Below are positions 1 through 10,943 of a stretch of 64,000 nt of DNA, one piece after another. Each line of letters opens with the position of its first letter. Within the stretch, counting starts at the first letter, position 1. The notes below the pieces were generated by a model. The model saw only the letters and a list, made by a program, of their open reading frames with translations, was not told the DNA's origin and did no database searches. The DNA comes from Buddleja alternifolia. Taxonomy: Eukaryota > Streptophyta > Magnoliopsida > Lamiales > Scrophulariaceae. The stretch spans positions 24,926,591-24,990,590 of the forward strand of contig CM033393.1 of NCBI GenBank assembly GCA_019426215.1, read 5' to 3'. The translations under genes and the position numbers were made by a program.

Positions 1-66
1 AATTTAAATGCATTAAATGTCTGATAAGTGCATTAAATGTGATAAGCTATTATGACCTGAAATCCT
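1..66 (-). repeat. Fragment of Sirevirus-type LTR
   Basis: Read on the minus strand, the first ~66 bases match the same stretch found in both LTRs of the Ty1 element further right (about 51932-51980 and 62888-62946): the phrase CACATTTAATGC, then CTTATCA, then CATTTAATGC in the same order and spacing. It is not found in the partner LTR of the adjoining Ty3 element, so it is foreign to it. The fragment starts and stops in mid-LTR. Confidence 0.6.
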
Positions 67-966
67 ACTTGTTTCTCCACCATTCATCACCATTCTTCAT
101 CACTCTTGGAGGGGAAAACTAGAGGAAGGAAAAGAGCTTGGGGATTGAAGGCTCAACTTCAAGATCCATCATCATTCACCATTTAGGGAGTTTTTAAGAG
201 CTTTTCATTTCATTTATGTCTATGAATATTCCTCTTATGTCTTTTATGATTTCAATTATGAACTAAATTCGTAAGACTAGGGCTATGTAAGACCAAATTG
301 TGATATATGCTTACAATAGATGATTGTTGAGGTTGTTCTTATATTGTTATGTCATGTGAATTGTGTTTTTGTCTATCTTGTATATACTTGATCACTATAT
401 GTTAGAATCTTATGCCTAGGTTAATATTTCAAGAGAAAATTGACTTAGGGTGCAAGAAATTCACATCATGACCCGCAACTAATGAGGAATTGCCCTAGAC
501 ATAGGTAAAGATTCCCGGATGAAGTCGTTCGATTCAAATCGAGTGAACTCTAGTACATTAATGCATGTTTAGTGGTTAGATTTCCGGATAGGGATATTTG
601 GGAAATCACGATCTAAGTATAGGAGTTTATACGCGAGACATCGGTTATTCTCTACCTTAGGAGTTTTCACCATAACAATATAAGAGTAATTCTACAACAA
701 GAGCCTTTATAAGTATATTTGATCAATTTGGACCTAGCATGTGCCTTAGTCTCCCTTTATAATTGGTTTTAATTCATTTGCATAACCTTGTTCTTATTGT
801 ACACGTTTTTACATTTAAGTTACTTTTATTGTAGTTGTTTTTTGTATAAAATCATAAACTAGAATTCAAGTCTCCGTGGTTCGACAACCCGGACTTTTCG
901 TCCACACTTATTACTACACACGACTAGTGCACTTGCTATCATAGCACGTTAGCTTTTAGCGTGTCA
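67..966 (+). repeat. 5' LTR, truncated, of the Athila-like element
   Basis: This is nearly identical to the 3' LTR from about 362-966 (matching 6350-6949), including the end TGTCA. Bases 74-361 match the 3' LTR only in reverse complement (see 6033-6324). The first ~1.2 kb expected from the 3' LTR, including its TATA region, is missing and replaced by Sirevirus LTR sequence. The solo LTR at 14642-16358 has this segment in the same orientation as here, so this copy keeps the original order. Confidence 0.8.
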
Positions 967-972
967 AGTTTT

Positions 973-990
973 TGGCGCCGTTGCCGGGGA
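973..990 (+). promoter_or_regulatory. Primer binding site, tRNA-Asp type
   Basis: TGGCGCCGTTGCCGGGGA lies 6 bases after the 5' LTR end. Its reverse complement is the 3' end of plant tRNA-Asp (GUC) including CCA. A tRNA-Asp primer is typical of Athila/Tat elements. Confidence 0.9.
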
Positions 991-1211
991 CTCTTTCATT
1001 TTAGTTTTTGATTTTTTTTGTTTAAATTTTCATAATTCTTAATTTTTCGTTTATTTCTAACCTTTCTTTTATTTTATTAATCTAATTTTTTTTCTTGTGT
1101 TTATTTGTTAGGTGTAATTTGTGGTGCATGACCCGCTCTTCTAACGAGCCCCTATACAATTTTGAGCCGGAGATAGAGCGTGTTCTTTGATCTAGTAGAC
1201 AAGCTCGAGAA

Positions 1212-3410
1212 ATGGCCGACAATCTAAATCCAAATGGAAATTTTCCCGACATAAATCTTCCGAAAAACAGGGAATGGCTGCAAAATCTTTTCCAAGCTAT
1301 GCAACCGGCACCTCCTCAAAGACTTCCATCGGTCCGGGAAAGTCTACCTCCAAGGGTCCACACCATACCGGGGCCCGTAGTCTTTCCAAATTTCTTTGCA
1401 CCAAATTATCACATTCCGTCACACATCTTTAGCATGGTGCAAAGCGAACCCTTCTATGGAGAGCCCCATGAATCACCTCATGAGCATTTGGAGACTTTAG
1501 ACGATACTCTCATGACTACCCAATTTCATCCACGGGATCTCGATGCAATTCATCTAAGAGTCTTCCACTTCTCATTAAAGGAAAGGGCGACCATGTGGTA
1601 CAAATCTCTACCACCCCAATCCATCACAACATGGGGACAATTGGTCGATGCCTTTTTGAGTAAATTCTTTCCACCCTCAAAAATCAACGAGCTAAGGACC
1701 AACATTAAGGAGTTTAAGCAGGGGAATCATGAGTCCTTAGCCGAGGCATGGGCTAGATATAAAAACATGCTCTGAAAATGTCCGGATCACAACCTAAGAT
1801 TGAGCGAGCAAGTATTACGATTCCATGATGGAGTCCATTCGCGCATCCGAAATAGGCTCAATGCCGGCGCCGGTGGTGATCTCCTTGGGCTCGATTGCCA
1901 AAGTGTGTGGGACAAGATTGAGCAATTAGCCCGGGAAGATGAGCTCTATCCCGATGATGAAGAGATCACACCCACTAAAAAAATTGCTCGTGTTCAAGAG
2001 TTGGAAAAAGAAGTCGTTTTGGAAACAATGGTTGGCAATGTAAACTATGTTGGAAATGCCAATCGACCTCAATTGAACTTCCATGTGCCCGAAAATTTTC
2101 CAAGGAGGCCCAATCTGACACAAAACGCCCATATCGATATCTATCAAGCACCAAGGCCTCCATTCATCAACAATCAAGCTCAAAGGCAAGGTAATCCTCA
2201 TGTACAAAGGCAAGTCAGGCCTCCTACAACTGATGAACGTCTTGATGAGGAAATAAAGAAATCGGATTCAGCAATCAACGAACTCCGTACTATGATGAAG
2301 GATTTAATGATGGATATGAAGGATTTGAAGACACAAATGGGTCAAATGGCAAAGACAATCAGCGAGAGAGCCCCGGGAACTTTACCAAGTGACACGGAAA
2401 AGAACCCGAAAGAGCAATGCTATGCAATTACCTTGAGAAGTGGCGAACAGGTAAAAGGTGATAATGTTCGCACTGATGCGCCCGAGCGCCCATCCATCCA
2501 CGCCCAGGCGCCCTTGTCGCTGCGCCAAGGCGCCAATTGTCACACCCAAGCGCCACATTCTGTATCCTCCACAGCTGGCCCTTCAACTCCAACGCATCAT
2601 CCCATCGAGGTTCGTCTTCCATTTCCAAATGCACAAAAAACAAAAAAGAAGGATATGGATCCGATTTTCCGTAGGATTGTGGCGACTCTTTGTGAGGACC
2701 CGGGGAGGCTCACCATTTCGTGCACCATTGGCCCTCTTACTTTTGAAAAGGTTATTTGCGATATGGGAGCAAGTATCAATCTCCTCCCGTATTCTCTCTT
2801 CAAGAAGTTGGGCCTTGGAAATCCCAAACCGACATCAATGAGCCTCCAACTCGCCGATGGATCAATTAAGAGACCAAAGGGGATAATAGAAGATGTTATT
2901 GTACAAGTTGACAAATTCTTTTTTCGGGTTGACTTTGTGGTCCTTGATATGGAGGAAGATGTTGAGATGCCCTTGATTCTAAGAAGAACTTTCCTAGTCA
3001 CTAGCAATGCCAAGATCGACATGGGAAAAGGTAAGTTATCATTGAGGGTAGGAGATGTAAAAGTGATATTTGATGCTTCTAATAACAGGAAACCATCTAT
3101 GGATGATCTTACTTGTTCCAATATCGATGTTATTAACCCTTCTCTTGATGAGAAATGTGCAAATGGCAAGGTTAAGGGCACACTCGAGTTGGAGGATGAG
3201 ATTCCCTATGATAAACACAACAAAGAGGGAAAAGAAGATTTATGCATGAAATACATTCCACCCCATCGCCGTGCTCGTAAGATTGAAAAGACTCATCCAA
3301 TACAAAGGGCTTATTGCAAAATCCCGCAATATGAGTGGAAGCAAGTAGACCATGGAGCTAAAAGGAGGCATGACAAGGATTTGGTCGTGTTAAATGGACC
3401 ACCTATTTGA
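1212..3410 (+). pseudogene. Gag-protease polyprotein, Athila-like, one nonsense codon
   Basis: One reading frame of about 733 codons runs from the ATG at 1212 to 3410 and is broken only by a TGA at 1773-1775. The first ~290 codons hold the plant retrotransposon gag domain (W-Y-K-S-L motif near codon 125, F-F-P-P-S-K near 155, then a conserved K-C-P-D-H after the stop). A retropepsin-like domain follows near codon 520, with D-M-G-A-S as the active-site motif and a hydrophobic L-P after it. The phrase A-I-T-L-R-S-G before the protease is a hallmark of this family. The region around 2470-2600 is rich in A/P/H and poorly conserved. The TGA probably came from CGA by C-to-T change. Gag would package RNA and the protease would mature it, but this copy gives only a truncated gag unless the stop is read through. 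Confidence 0.85.
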
Positions 3411-5045
3411 ACCTCAAAGAGCACAAAGTCGAGCTACCGACTCTAAACTAGCGCTTCTTGGGAGGCAACCCAAGTTTGTAAGTTTGTTTTTCTTTTTGAT
3501 TTTGTTTTTGTTTTGTTTAGTTTGTTTCTTTATGTTGTGTTCAAACATGCACTTTTGACATGTATGTTTTCTTATGCTTGATGGTTTGAAAAGTTGAAGT
3601 GTTAGATATGATGCAAATTTGGACCATGCTCATTTTACTCGAGAGGAGGAGAAGCTATAGGATTATGTATTGGAAGTTTAAGGATGTTTTTCAACATCCT
3701 TGGTTGTAAGTGTTCTTTTACTGTTGTGTATGCTTGTTGTAACAACATTGGGGACCTTGTTGTAACAACATTGGGGAGATTTAAGTTTGGGGGTGTTTAG
3801 AAGAGTACTTATTTTGAACTTTGATGGTGCAATCCTAATTTTTAGCTTAATTTTAGGGAAAGTTTGTTTGATATCATGTTTATATGCTTCTTTGTTGAGA
3901 AAATCAAGCATGAAAAATTTTTAGTCCTTCCAATTGATGCATTGAAATTGATTGACTTGGAAAAATGGCATGAATTCTTGAAATAATTTGAATTTAATGG
4001 AATATATATCTTTGAAATTGCTCGTGGAGACCTTAGACTAGAATTGATTCTTTAGATGATTCACAATGCACTTAAATTGAAGGTAGAGGATAACCATCTT
4101 GAGACACTTAAGGAATTATTCCCAGAAATATTAACTTAGATTTCTCATAAAGTTATAAGTTGAGTAGTAATTTTATATGCTAACAATGAATTGAAAAGGT
4201 TGAATCTTGGTATGACCAAAAGTGGTCAGGCTAATACCTACCGGAGGTGAAAAGTTTCATGCCTATATACTGTACTATTATGCTAATTTGAGCTATGCTC
4301 AAGCCAAAAGAAGTGAATTGTTTAAAAGATCTAGTTTTATTTCGTGGCCTTTGATACTCGAGTGATTAAATCCTTAGGAGTGTCTCTACACTTAATGCCC
4401 CAAAACTATCTAGTTTGGCAGTCATTGGTCTAAAACTTGTTACATGGGTGTCATAGAAAGCCTAATGGAATAAAACATTGCACATGATCTAGCCTTAATG
4501 AAGTTTAATGGAAATTCCATATGAATTGAATGTTGAATATTTGAGATAATGAAATTTAAATGGCTATGAGATTATCTATAATTATTGTGCCTTGTGTTTG
4601 ATCAAAAGTTGATAGATATGGGATTAATGTCCAAAATTTGGAAAGGATGCCTCTCGACTATAATACCCTAGATTTATTTTTCACTACACCCTTGGGAGTC
4701 GTTTCAAGTATTGGTGTCACATGAGCAAAAGTAGTTGATATGTATATATATATTTGTGAACTTTAAAAGGTTGATTTTATGCCATTCATTCTTGTTGATC
4801 AGATTGAGATGTGTTGATTCGGTTGGGATTGAAAATTTGCTAGATTTTGTGGGTATATCGTATGCAAACCCTCACGAGACTATAACTCGTCCTTTGAGGT
4901 AACTCAAAGGTTTAAAGGCTTGTTGCACCCGCTAAGTGCCATCGTTTACTCCACGAAAGTGAGTTAGTTAGTTGTTTTGTTTTCTCCCATTGAATGATGT
5001 TGGTCTTGCCTTATAGCTCTTATTGCTCGAGGTCGAGCAATTGAT
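3411..5045 (+). other. Non-coding internal part of the Athila-like element
   Basis: No reading frame of note and no polymerase motif on either strand. It begins with a small perfect hairpin, CTTGGG-AGGCAA-CCCAAG at 3457-3474, just after the gag-protease stop. A copy of the polypurine-like phrase AAGTTTGGGGGTGT occurs at about 3784-3797, far from the LTR, and again at the LTR border. Confidence 0.7.
3457..3474 (+). other. Hairpin after gag-protease stop
   Basis: A 6-bp perfect stem (CTTGGG / CCCAAG) with loop AGGCAA, 46 bases after the stop codon. It is short, and its role is unknown. Confidence 0.5.
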
Positions 5046-5059
5046 AAGTTTGGGGGTGT
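5046..5059 (+). promoter_or_regulatory. Polypurine tract of the Athila-like element
   Basis: AAGTTTGGGGGTGT directly abuts the TG that opens the 3' LTR. This is the expected place for the plus-strand primer. Confidence 0.75.
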
Positions 5060-6949
5060 TGATAAGAGGTGTTTTTACGTGTTTTTAAGACCGTAATTCT
5101 TATGATTTGGATTCACTTATTGCTTAAATCATGTCACATTTACATTTAATAGGTGTGTTAAGTGAATACAGGTAATAAATGAGAATACATGAAGAAAAGG
5201 GAAGAAAAACGATGTACAAAACAAGTTCAAGCATGTTTTTCAACACCTAGGCGGTTTATGCATCTCCTACCACATTCGAACGATAATTCCGTACATTTCG
5301 AGACCGACTTAGACAAAGTTACTTCTACAAAGTTTTAGATGTATGTCTTATCTTCAAATGGGAACTTGAAACATCCAAATCGGAGGTCTATATAGATAAT
5401 TGTGAAGGAAATACGATTGCTGCGCCGAACAGAGAAGTACATGTGTCAGGATACGCCCCAGTGCCCTCCTAGTCATGCCTAGGCATGGATAGTCCGAATG
5501 TTACTCCTTTTTAGCCTAAATTCCAGCATTATATGATGGGTAAGAATCACTTTTGGCCATAATTCAGCACATGTGTTGAGGGGTTGTCATAAGTGTGTTT
5601 CTTGGTAGATTTACTTTATGGGCGCCAAATCAGAAACAACCTCCATGTTGAAACGTAATTTAGGTATACTTAGCGACCGAATTGGATAAAATGTCCTTCT
5701 GGAAAGTTGTAGATCTATGTTTTATCTGAACATGGGGACTTGAATCATCCAATTTGGAGATATGTGGAGAAGTGTATGAGGAAAATACTAAGACTGCGCT
5801 GGAAAGCAAGAAAATGGCAGCATGCATGTGTTTTGTTGAAGTTTTCACATGGTTATGCTTGGTGGAATTCTTAAGGGCCGAAAGTTCAGCATTTTTTAGC
5901 TGGTTGGAATCTTAAAAGCCAAACTTTAAGCATCACCTTAGATGGAATTCTCATTGGGGAACTTTAATGGGAATTCTTAATGCATACTTTAGTGGAATTT
6001 TGGCTATAAAAGGAGGGGGAACCCATACTCTTCATAATTCACATAACAATATAAGAACAACCTCAACAATCATCTATTGTAAGCATATATCACAATTTGG
6101 CCTTACATGGCCCTAGTCTTACGAATTTAGTTCATAATTGAAAGCATAAAAGACATAAGAGGAATATTCATAGACATAAATGAAATGAAAAGCTCTTAAA
6201 AACTCCCTAAATGGTGAATGATGATGGATCTTGAAGTTGAGCCTTCAATCCCCAAGCTCTTTTCCTTCCTCTAGTTTTCCCCTCCAAGAGTGATGAAGAA
6301 TGGTGATGAATGGTGGAGAAATCAGATTAGGGGCTGCCCCCCCCCCCGTTTTTGTCTATCTTGCATATACTTGATCACTATATGTTAGAATCTTATGCCT
6401 AGGTTAATATTTCGGGAGAAAATTGACTTAGGGTGCAAGAAATTCACATCATGACCCGCAACTAATGAGGAATTGCCTTAGACATAGGTAAAGATTCCCG
6501 GATGAAGTCGTTCGATTCAAATCGAGTGAACTCTAGTACATTAATGCATGTTTAGTGGTTAGATTTCCAGATAGGGATATTTGGGAAATCACGATCTAAG
6601 TATAGGAGTTTATACGCGAGACATCGGTTATTCTGTACCTTAGGAGTTTTCACCATAACAATATAAGAGTAATTCTACAACAAGAGCCTTTATAAGTATA
6701 TTTGATCAATTTGGACCTATCATGTGCCTTAGTCTCCCTTTATAATTGGTTTTAATTCATTTGCATAACCTTGTTCTTATTGTACACGTTTTTACATTTA
6801 AGTTACTTTTATTGTAGTTGTTTTTTGTATAAAATCATAAACTAGAATTCAAGTCTCCGTGGTTCGACAACCCGGACTTTTCGTCCACACTTATTACTAC
6901 ACACGACTAGTGCACTTGCTATCATAGCACGTTAGCTTTTAGCATGTCA
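5060..6949 (+). repeat. 3' LTR of the Athila-like element (rearranged)
   Basis: It starts TGATAAGAGG and ends TGTCA, 1890 bp. The start matches the solo LTR at 14642, and its last 600 bp match the 5' LTR almost perfectly. TATAAAAG at about 6004-6011 is a plausible TATA box. An internal block (6033-6324) is inverted relative to the 5' LTR and the solo LTR, with a run of 11 C just beyond it (6337-6347). Confidence 0.85.
6033..6324 (-). repeat. Inverted segment inside the 3' LTR
   Basis: Reverse complement of 74-361 in the 5' LTR, close to identical apart from small gaps (for example a missing CATGT). The right junction runs into GGGGCTG and a C run, after which the LTR resumes in normal order. 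This copy is the derived one. Confidence 0.85.
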
Positions 6950-6954
6950 ATGAG

Positions 6955-7714
6955 TTCATCCATTTTCATCATCGGGGTAATATGGTTTTTCATGCAACCG
7001 TTATGATCCCTAGCGGGTCATCCAAAAAGTACAAGTTTGCCCCAGTGATTAGCAATGAGGGTATGTTTTGTATTGCAATTATTATTGTATTTGGTATATG
7101 ATTATTATGTTTCCTTATTAGTTCTAACCAAGATATTTATGTCAAATTACCCTAATCACTTTTTGTTTAGAATTAAGCACTGGCGAAGATGATGATGACG
7201 AAGGTGACACGGACGACTTGAGAGAGGAGAATGAAGGAACGGAAGAAGATGATGATGACACGGATGTGGGTGAAGAAGATGGATTCACGGTTACGGTCCC
7301 TCGAAGCGGTGGTTGTGATTATGTCCATCAAAGACTAGCTGCATTAGTTAGTATTTTGTACGTGTTTTTTCTTCTGTTTTGATGCTTGTAAAAACAATTG
7401 TCATAACTTTTTCGTGATAACAATGTATATCATTGTTCCAGTGCATTCCTTCACATGCATGGAAGGCTTATGGGCTCAATTCAAAGAGGGTAGCGAAGCT
7501 AAAACCCGTTTGGGAAGAAACTGCCGTGGATGTGCAACTGAAGTGGAAAGGCAACGATGGAGTAGAAGGTCAGGGTACGTGCTGGTTCAAAAACGGGTGG
7601 GTTGGCTTTGTGACGAAAAATAAAATTACTGCCGGGCAACGATTGTCTTTCCTGATAACTGGTGGATCCGCTCACAAAGTAAAAATGGATGTCAGAAAAT
7701 CGAGGGGGGCTTGA
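6955..7714 (+). pseudogene. B3-domain gene remnant cut by retrotransposon insertion
   Basis: Three coding pieces are joined by plausible introns. The first runs to 7060 (donor GTATG), starts right at the LTR border and reads like the end of a B3 domain. The second, 7171-7346, is very acidic with runs of D and E. The third, 7441-7714, ends with TGA. The third piece reads I-P-S-H-A-W near its start and G-W-V-G-F-V-T-K-N then R-L-S-F-L near its end, the layout of a plant B3 DNA-binding domain of the REM type. Two B3 domains with an acidic linker fit REM-like nuclear proteins. The 5' part of the gene lies beyond the Athila-like element, outside the window. It may have been broken only by that insertion, because the remaining exons are open. 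Confidence 0.6.
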
Positions 7715-8120
7715 GGTGGTGTTTAAATTAAAACAATACATGATTGGTATTTTTGAACATTATTTTTCTGTGACAATGGTTTTAATTAGGACTGGTATTA
7801 GTTATTGATATATGTGATGGATGGGATAATTGAAAACTGCTATTTTGGTTAGCGTTTAATTTTGTGTCAGTTATGTTTGAAAACACTCGATTGGACATGT
7901 ATGTAATTTGAATGGCTAGTTGTGGATATATTGTATGTTTATTCATGTGGCATTTGATTAATTTTTGGTACACATGGATGAATGATATATATATATATAT
8001 GTTACTAAATTATAAGCACGTAATAGGGAATAATATACAATGAAACGAGACTACATTGATAATTTAATGACTAATTAAGTAAATAGTCTCATGCAACGTG
8101 AAATGAAATAGTAGCCCTAC
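7715..8120. other. AT-rich spacer, no gene seen
   Basis: Between the B3 relic and the GRF relic I see only AT-rich sequence with a short TA run near 7987-8000. Confidence 0.6.
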
Positions 8121-8735
8121 TTAGTACTTTTTTGTAACCTTATACATCCACACAGCACAAACGACTATGAATAGAAACTTCAAAATCCAACTTATTGATT
8201 TGTACTTGTCCAATTCAGTTTGTAAGGCATGAATTTGTACATCATCGCTTTGCCTCTTCGTCAGTAATGCATTGTTCGATGTTGTTAATTTCTGTATGAC
8301 TTCATGCATTTTCTTGTTGTTCATCTTCAATGTGTCATTAACGGCTTGAATTGCTTTAAGTTTTTCCTCCCTTTCATCAATTCTTGTTAGAAGTGTTCGC
8401 CCAATCTCCATCCCTTTGTCGCAAACTTCGTCCTCTATCCAATCGAACGCATCACACCCACTGGGTTTCTGTAATCATAGTTGACCGAAATGTTAAATTA
8501 CTATTAAATTCATAAGTTTATGACATTTGAATAACATTAACAAAAAACTAATTCACGTACGTTCCAATTTACGCAACCGACAAATTTTCTTCCGGGATTC
8601 TTTTTGGTCCATGCGGTTCGGACTTGTGGAACTTTATCACACCCGCATTTAGCTACACCGTTTGGATCAATGCTAATATTTGAACGTTGATTAGACTAGT
8701 TTGACGATCGTGATGATGAACCGCAACTTGACATG
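8121..8735 (-). pseudogene. GRF-type zinc-finger protein with C-terminal membrane segment, early stop
   Basis: Two exons on the minus strand, 8735-8561 and 8468-8121, with GT-AG borders that restore the frame (W-N joined to K-P-S-G). The protein would be a small plant GRF zinc-finger protein: a Ser-rich start, K-C-G-C, then G-R-K-F-V-G-C (the GRF motif), then G-C-D-A-F-D-W, a coiled coil of about 60 residues, and a single hydrophobic segment near the C-terminus (F-L-F-I-V-V-C-A-V-W) followed by lysines. An in-frame TAG at 8696-8698, codon 13, lies before the zinc finger, so this copy should not make the protein. The rest is open, so the lesion is probably young or the start lies elsewhere. 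The function of such short GRF proteins is not established. Confidence 0.7.
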
Positions 8736-8806
8736 TCTTCGGATGGATGATTTGTGACCAATTTCGGCAGCGAATTCCCTTTTTTTTTACTAATTGCCGA
8801 GCTGAA

Positions 8807-8848
8807 ATATATATATATATATATATAGATAGATAGATAGATAGATAT
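8807..8848. repeat. Microsatellite (TA)n then (GATA)n
   Basis: About 10 TA units followed directly by five GATA units. Confidence 0.9.
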
Positions 8849-9085
8849 TATTGTATGAAAGTAATGTTATGCAAAGTGAACAATTGAAAGAAAAAACCAT
8901 GCGTTTTATAGACACATGATGAGAGGGTTTTAGTCCCATTTTTGAACGACTACATTACGGTAAAAAATGAAGATTAATATGTACTTCCATAATTTCCTTT
9001 TTTTTATTAGGTCAATTTCATAACACAAGAGATTTGGATGGTCAACTTAGCTTAGTAAATTTTCTTATATAGATTCATAGAAATT

Positions 9086-9086
<1 letters not shown>

Positions 9087-9138
<52 letters not shown>
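9087..9138. repeat. Microsatellite (CA)n then (TA)n
   Basis: A run of CA dinucleotides passes into a run of TA dinucleotides. Long Val-Cys or Tyr-Ile reading frames here are an artefact of the repeat. Confidence 0.9.
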
Positions 9139-9664
9139 GAAAAGATAAGGCTTACACAAAGCATGCTTGGTATTGACAACACATACACAAATCTTAGGCT
9201 TTGAATGACAACACACACATATCTTTGCTTGGTATTTGACAACACATAAGACACCACCCTTCTTCTCCACAATTGATTGCATGGATGAACAAAAAAATAT
9301 TCTTCAAAAAAGCTTCCATATAAAATTAATATCAACATGAAATATTTTGTCATCTATTGCAATATTGTTTTTTTCAACCATGAGTTCACGTGATCAAACA
9401 TAACCCTATTTGATTCCAAATTAAAGGCTACCTATACATAGAATTGATTGATAAAAAGTTGATAGGAATTAGATTCTTATACAAGCTATTTAGGATGGTG
9501 GGGGAAAATGATTTTTTTATAAAGTAACCAATATAAAAGGATGCATAAGGTAGATGCATGAAAAATTGTAAGTACTAAACACAAGGCAAAAATTGCTCAT
9601 CTTATTTGCATGCTAAAAAATTTCTTCCGCATTGGATATGGAATATCTTTCCTAAGTCGACATT

Positions 9665-10552
9665 TTGTACACAAATGGGTGGCAATACAAGCATGATAGG
9701 TGTTTCATTTATGCTATTTTCAAGGGGCGTGGCAGCCAACAATTAAGCTTGGATACTAAGAACAATTCAGTTATTCGATTTGGTTTGTGGGAGCTTAACA
9801 AAAAATTTGGATGTACATTCACTTTTGCCATGTGCGGAAGGAGGTTCCGTTTCTTATTCAAGCGATACACTACGTTCAAGCAAATAACGGAACACCCGGG
9901 TGTTAGATGGGACCAACAAAAAAATCTCATTTTCGCACAGCCCGAAGTCTTGCAAAATTTAGCAAAGGTACTATAACTCATTTTTTATGTTACGTACTAA
10001 ATTCAATATCGCGTATTTGTTTTCTCCAATTTGTTTGAAACCTACACACATATGTACGTAGGAAAACCCACTGGTGAGGGCGTATGTATGGAATGGTGAG
10101 CCGGCCATGGTCCAGTTCAATGCCATATTTGGTCCTACTATAATTAATGTGTCAAGTGATTCTTCTCAATCATATGGTGAAGGTTGGCAATCAGTGGGTC
10201 CAAATGAAACTCTTATCGTGGAAGATAGCGAGGAGGTCGATCAAATTTCTATTACATTGGAAAACCCACTACCCAAAAAGGGTAAGGGTCGACTAGATTA
10301 GTACTCATCGAGCCAAGGATCATCCCCATTTCCGCCACCACGTAATGGATATGCGACCCCGGCTCCATTCCCCATACCGCAATATAATTTGAAGATCAAA
10401 GAAACTGCGGATGACGACCCCTAGATGAAACTGCGTCTTCTACCGATAGAATCATGTCAAAGCTCTTGAAGGACCGTTACCCTTTGGCTGATGGTGAGAA
10501 AGCAAAGAAAAAAACATCGAAGAAATTGCAATTCCCGGGACCCTCCGAATGA
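9665..10552 (+). pseudogene. Myb/SANT-like protein relic (first copy)
   Basis: Exon 1 runs from the ATG at 9665 to 9967, and exon 2 starts at 10062 (donor GTACT, acceptor TAG, phase kept: A-K joined to E-N-P). The first ~110 residues fit the plant Myb/SANT-like domain (Myb_DNA-bind_3): R-R-F-R-F-L-F-K-R-Y, then G-V-R-W-D, then a short I-F-G segment. The frame then hits TAG at 10299-10301, remains readable to DDDP and another TAG near 10422, and continues to 10552 only after a one-base shift near 10420. The tail is P/S-rich and ends with a Lys-rich stretch. Proteins of this family act as partners of PIF/Harbinger transposases or as host regulators. Three lesions make this a pseudogene. Confidence 0.6.
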
Positions 10553-10943
10553 CCGTTTTGCATGTACCAATAATTATATATGTTTAGTTCTGTTTATTTC
10601 AGCTGATTTATTATGTTATCATTTTCTTTTTTATTCCAATTTTTAATATGGCCAACTCCCGGCTATAACCCCTTTTCCAATTATGAAATATATAAGGGGA
10701 CTTTCAGGTTGGCGTACGTAAGGTGGTCAATCTCATTTGCATGAAAGTCATGATATTTTCCAGTTGCATGCATGTATACGTGAGGTGTTGTGTAGGTTAA
10801 AAAATACTAGTAATACCAATTATATAAATTTAACACAAGACACAAATTACATAAACTCCCAAATTAGATAAACATACCGTTCTTGTACTTCACAGTACAA
10901 GAAAATGTATTCGAAGGCTAAACATACGAGAAGTTACTTGACT
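10553..10943. other. Intergenic, no gene seen
   Basis: AT-rich sequence between two convergent Myb/SANT-like relics. I found no coding remnant or clear repeat. Confidence 0.6.

Larger units (their letters stand above)
67..6949 (+). mobile_element. Athila-like Ty3 retrotransposon, gag-protease only (non-autonomous)
   Basis: The parts run in order: truncated 5' LTR (to 966), primer binding site (973-990), gag-protease frame (1212-3410), about 1.65 kb without a gene, polypurine tract (5046-5059) and 3' LTR (5060-6949). No reverse transcriptase, RNase H or integrase is present, so it would need enzymes from a relative. The gag, the D-M-G-A-S protease motif and the tRNA-Asp primer site all fit the Athila/Tat branch. 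The left end lies at or beyond the window edge, so the target duplication cannot be tested. On the right the LTR stops inside a B3-domain gene, with ATGAG (6950-6954) the expected right duplicate. Confidence 0.85.

Noticed and set aside
973..990. Possible tRNA gene fragment
   Set aside because: It is the complement of a tRNA 3' end directly after an LTR, which is the primer binding site, with no cloverleaf around it.
9052..9353. Minus-strand frames rich in Val-Cys and Tyr-Ile
   Set aside because: They are translations of the CA/TA microsatellite and have no other gene-like property.
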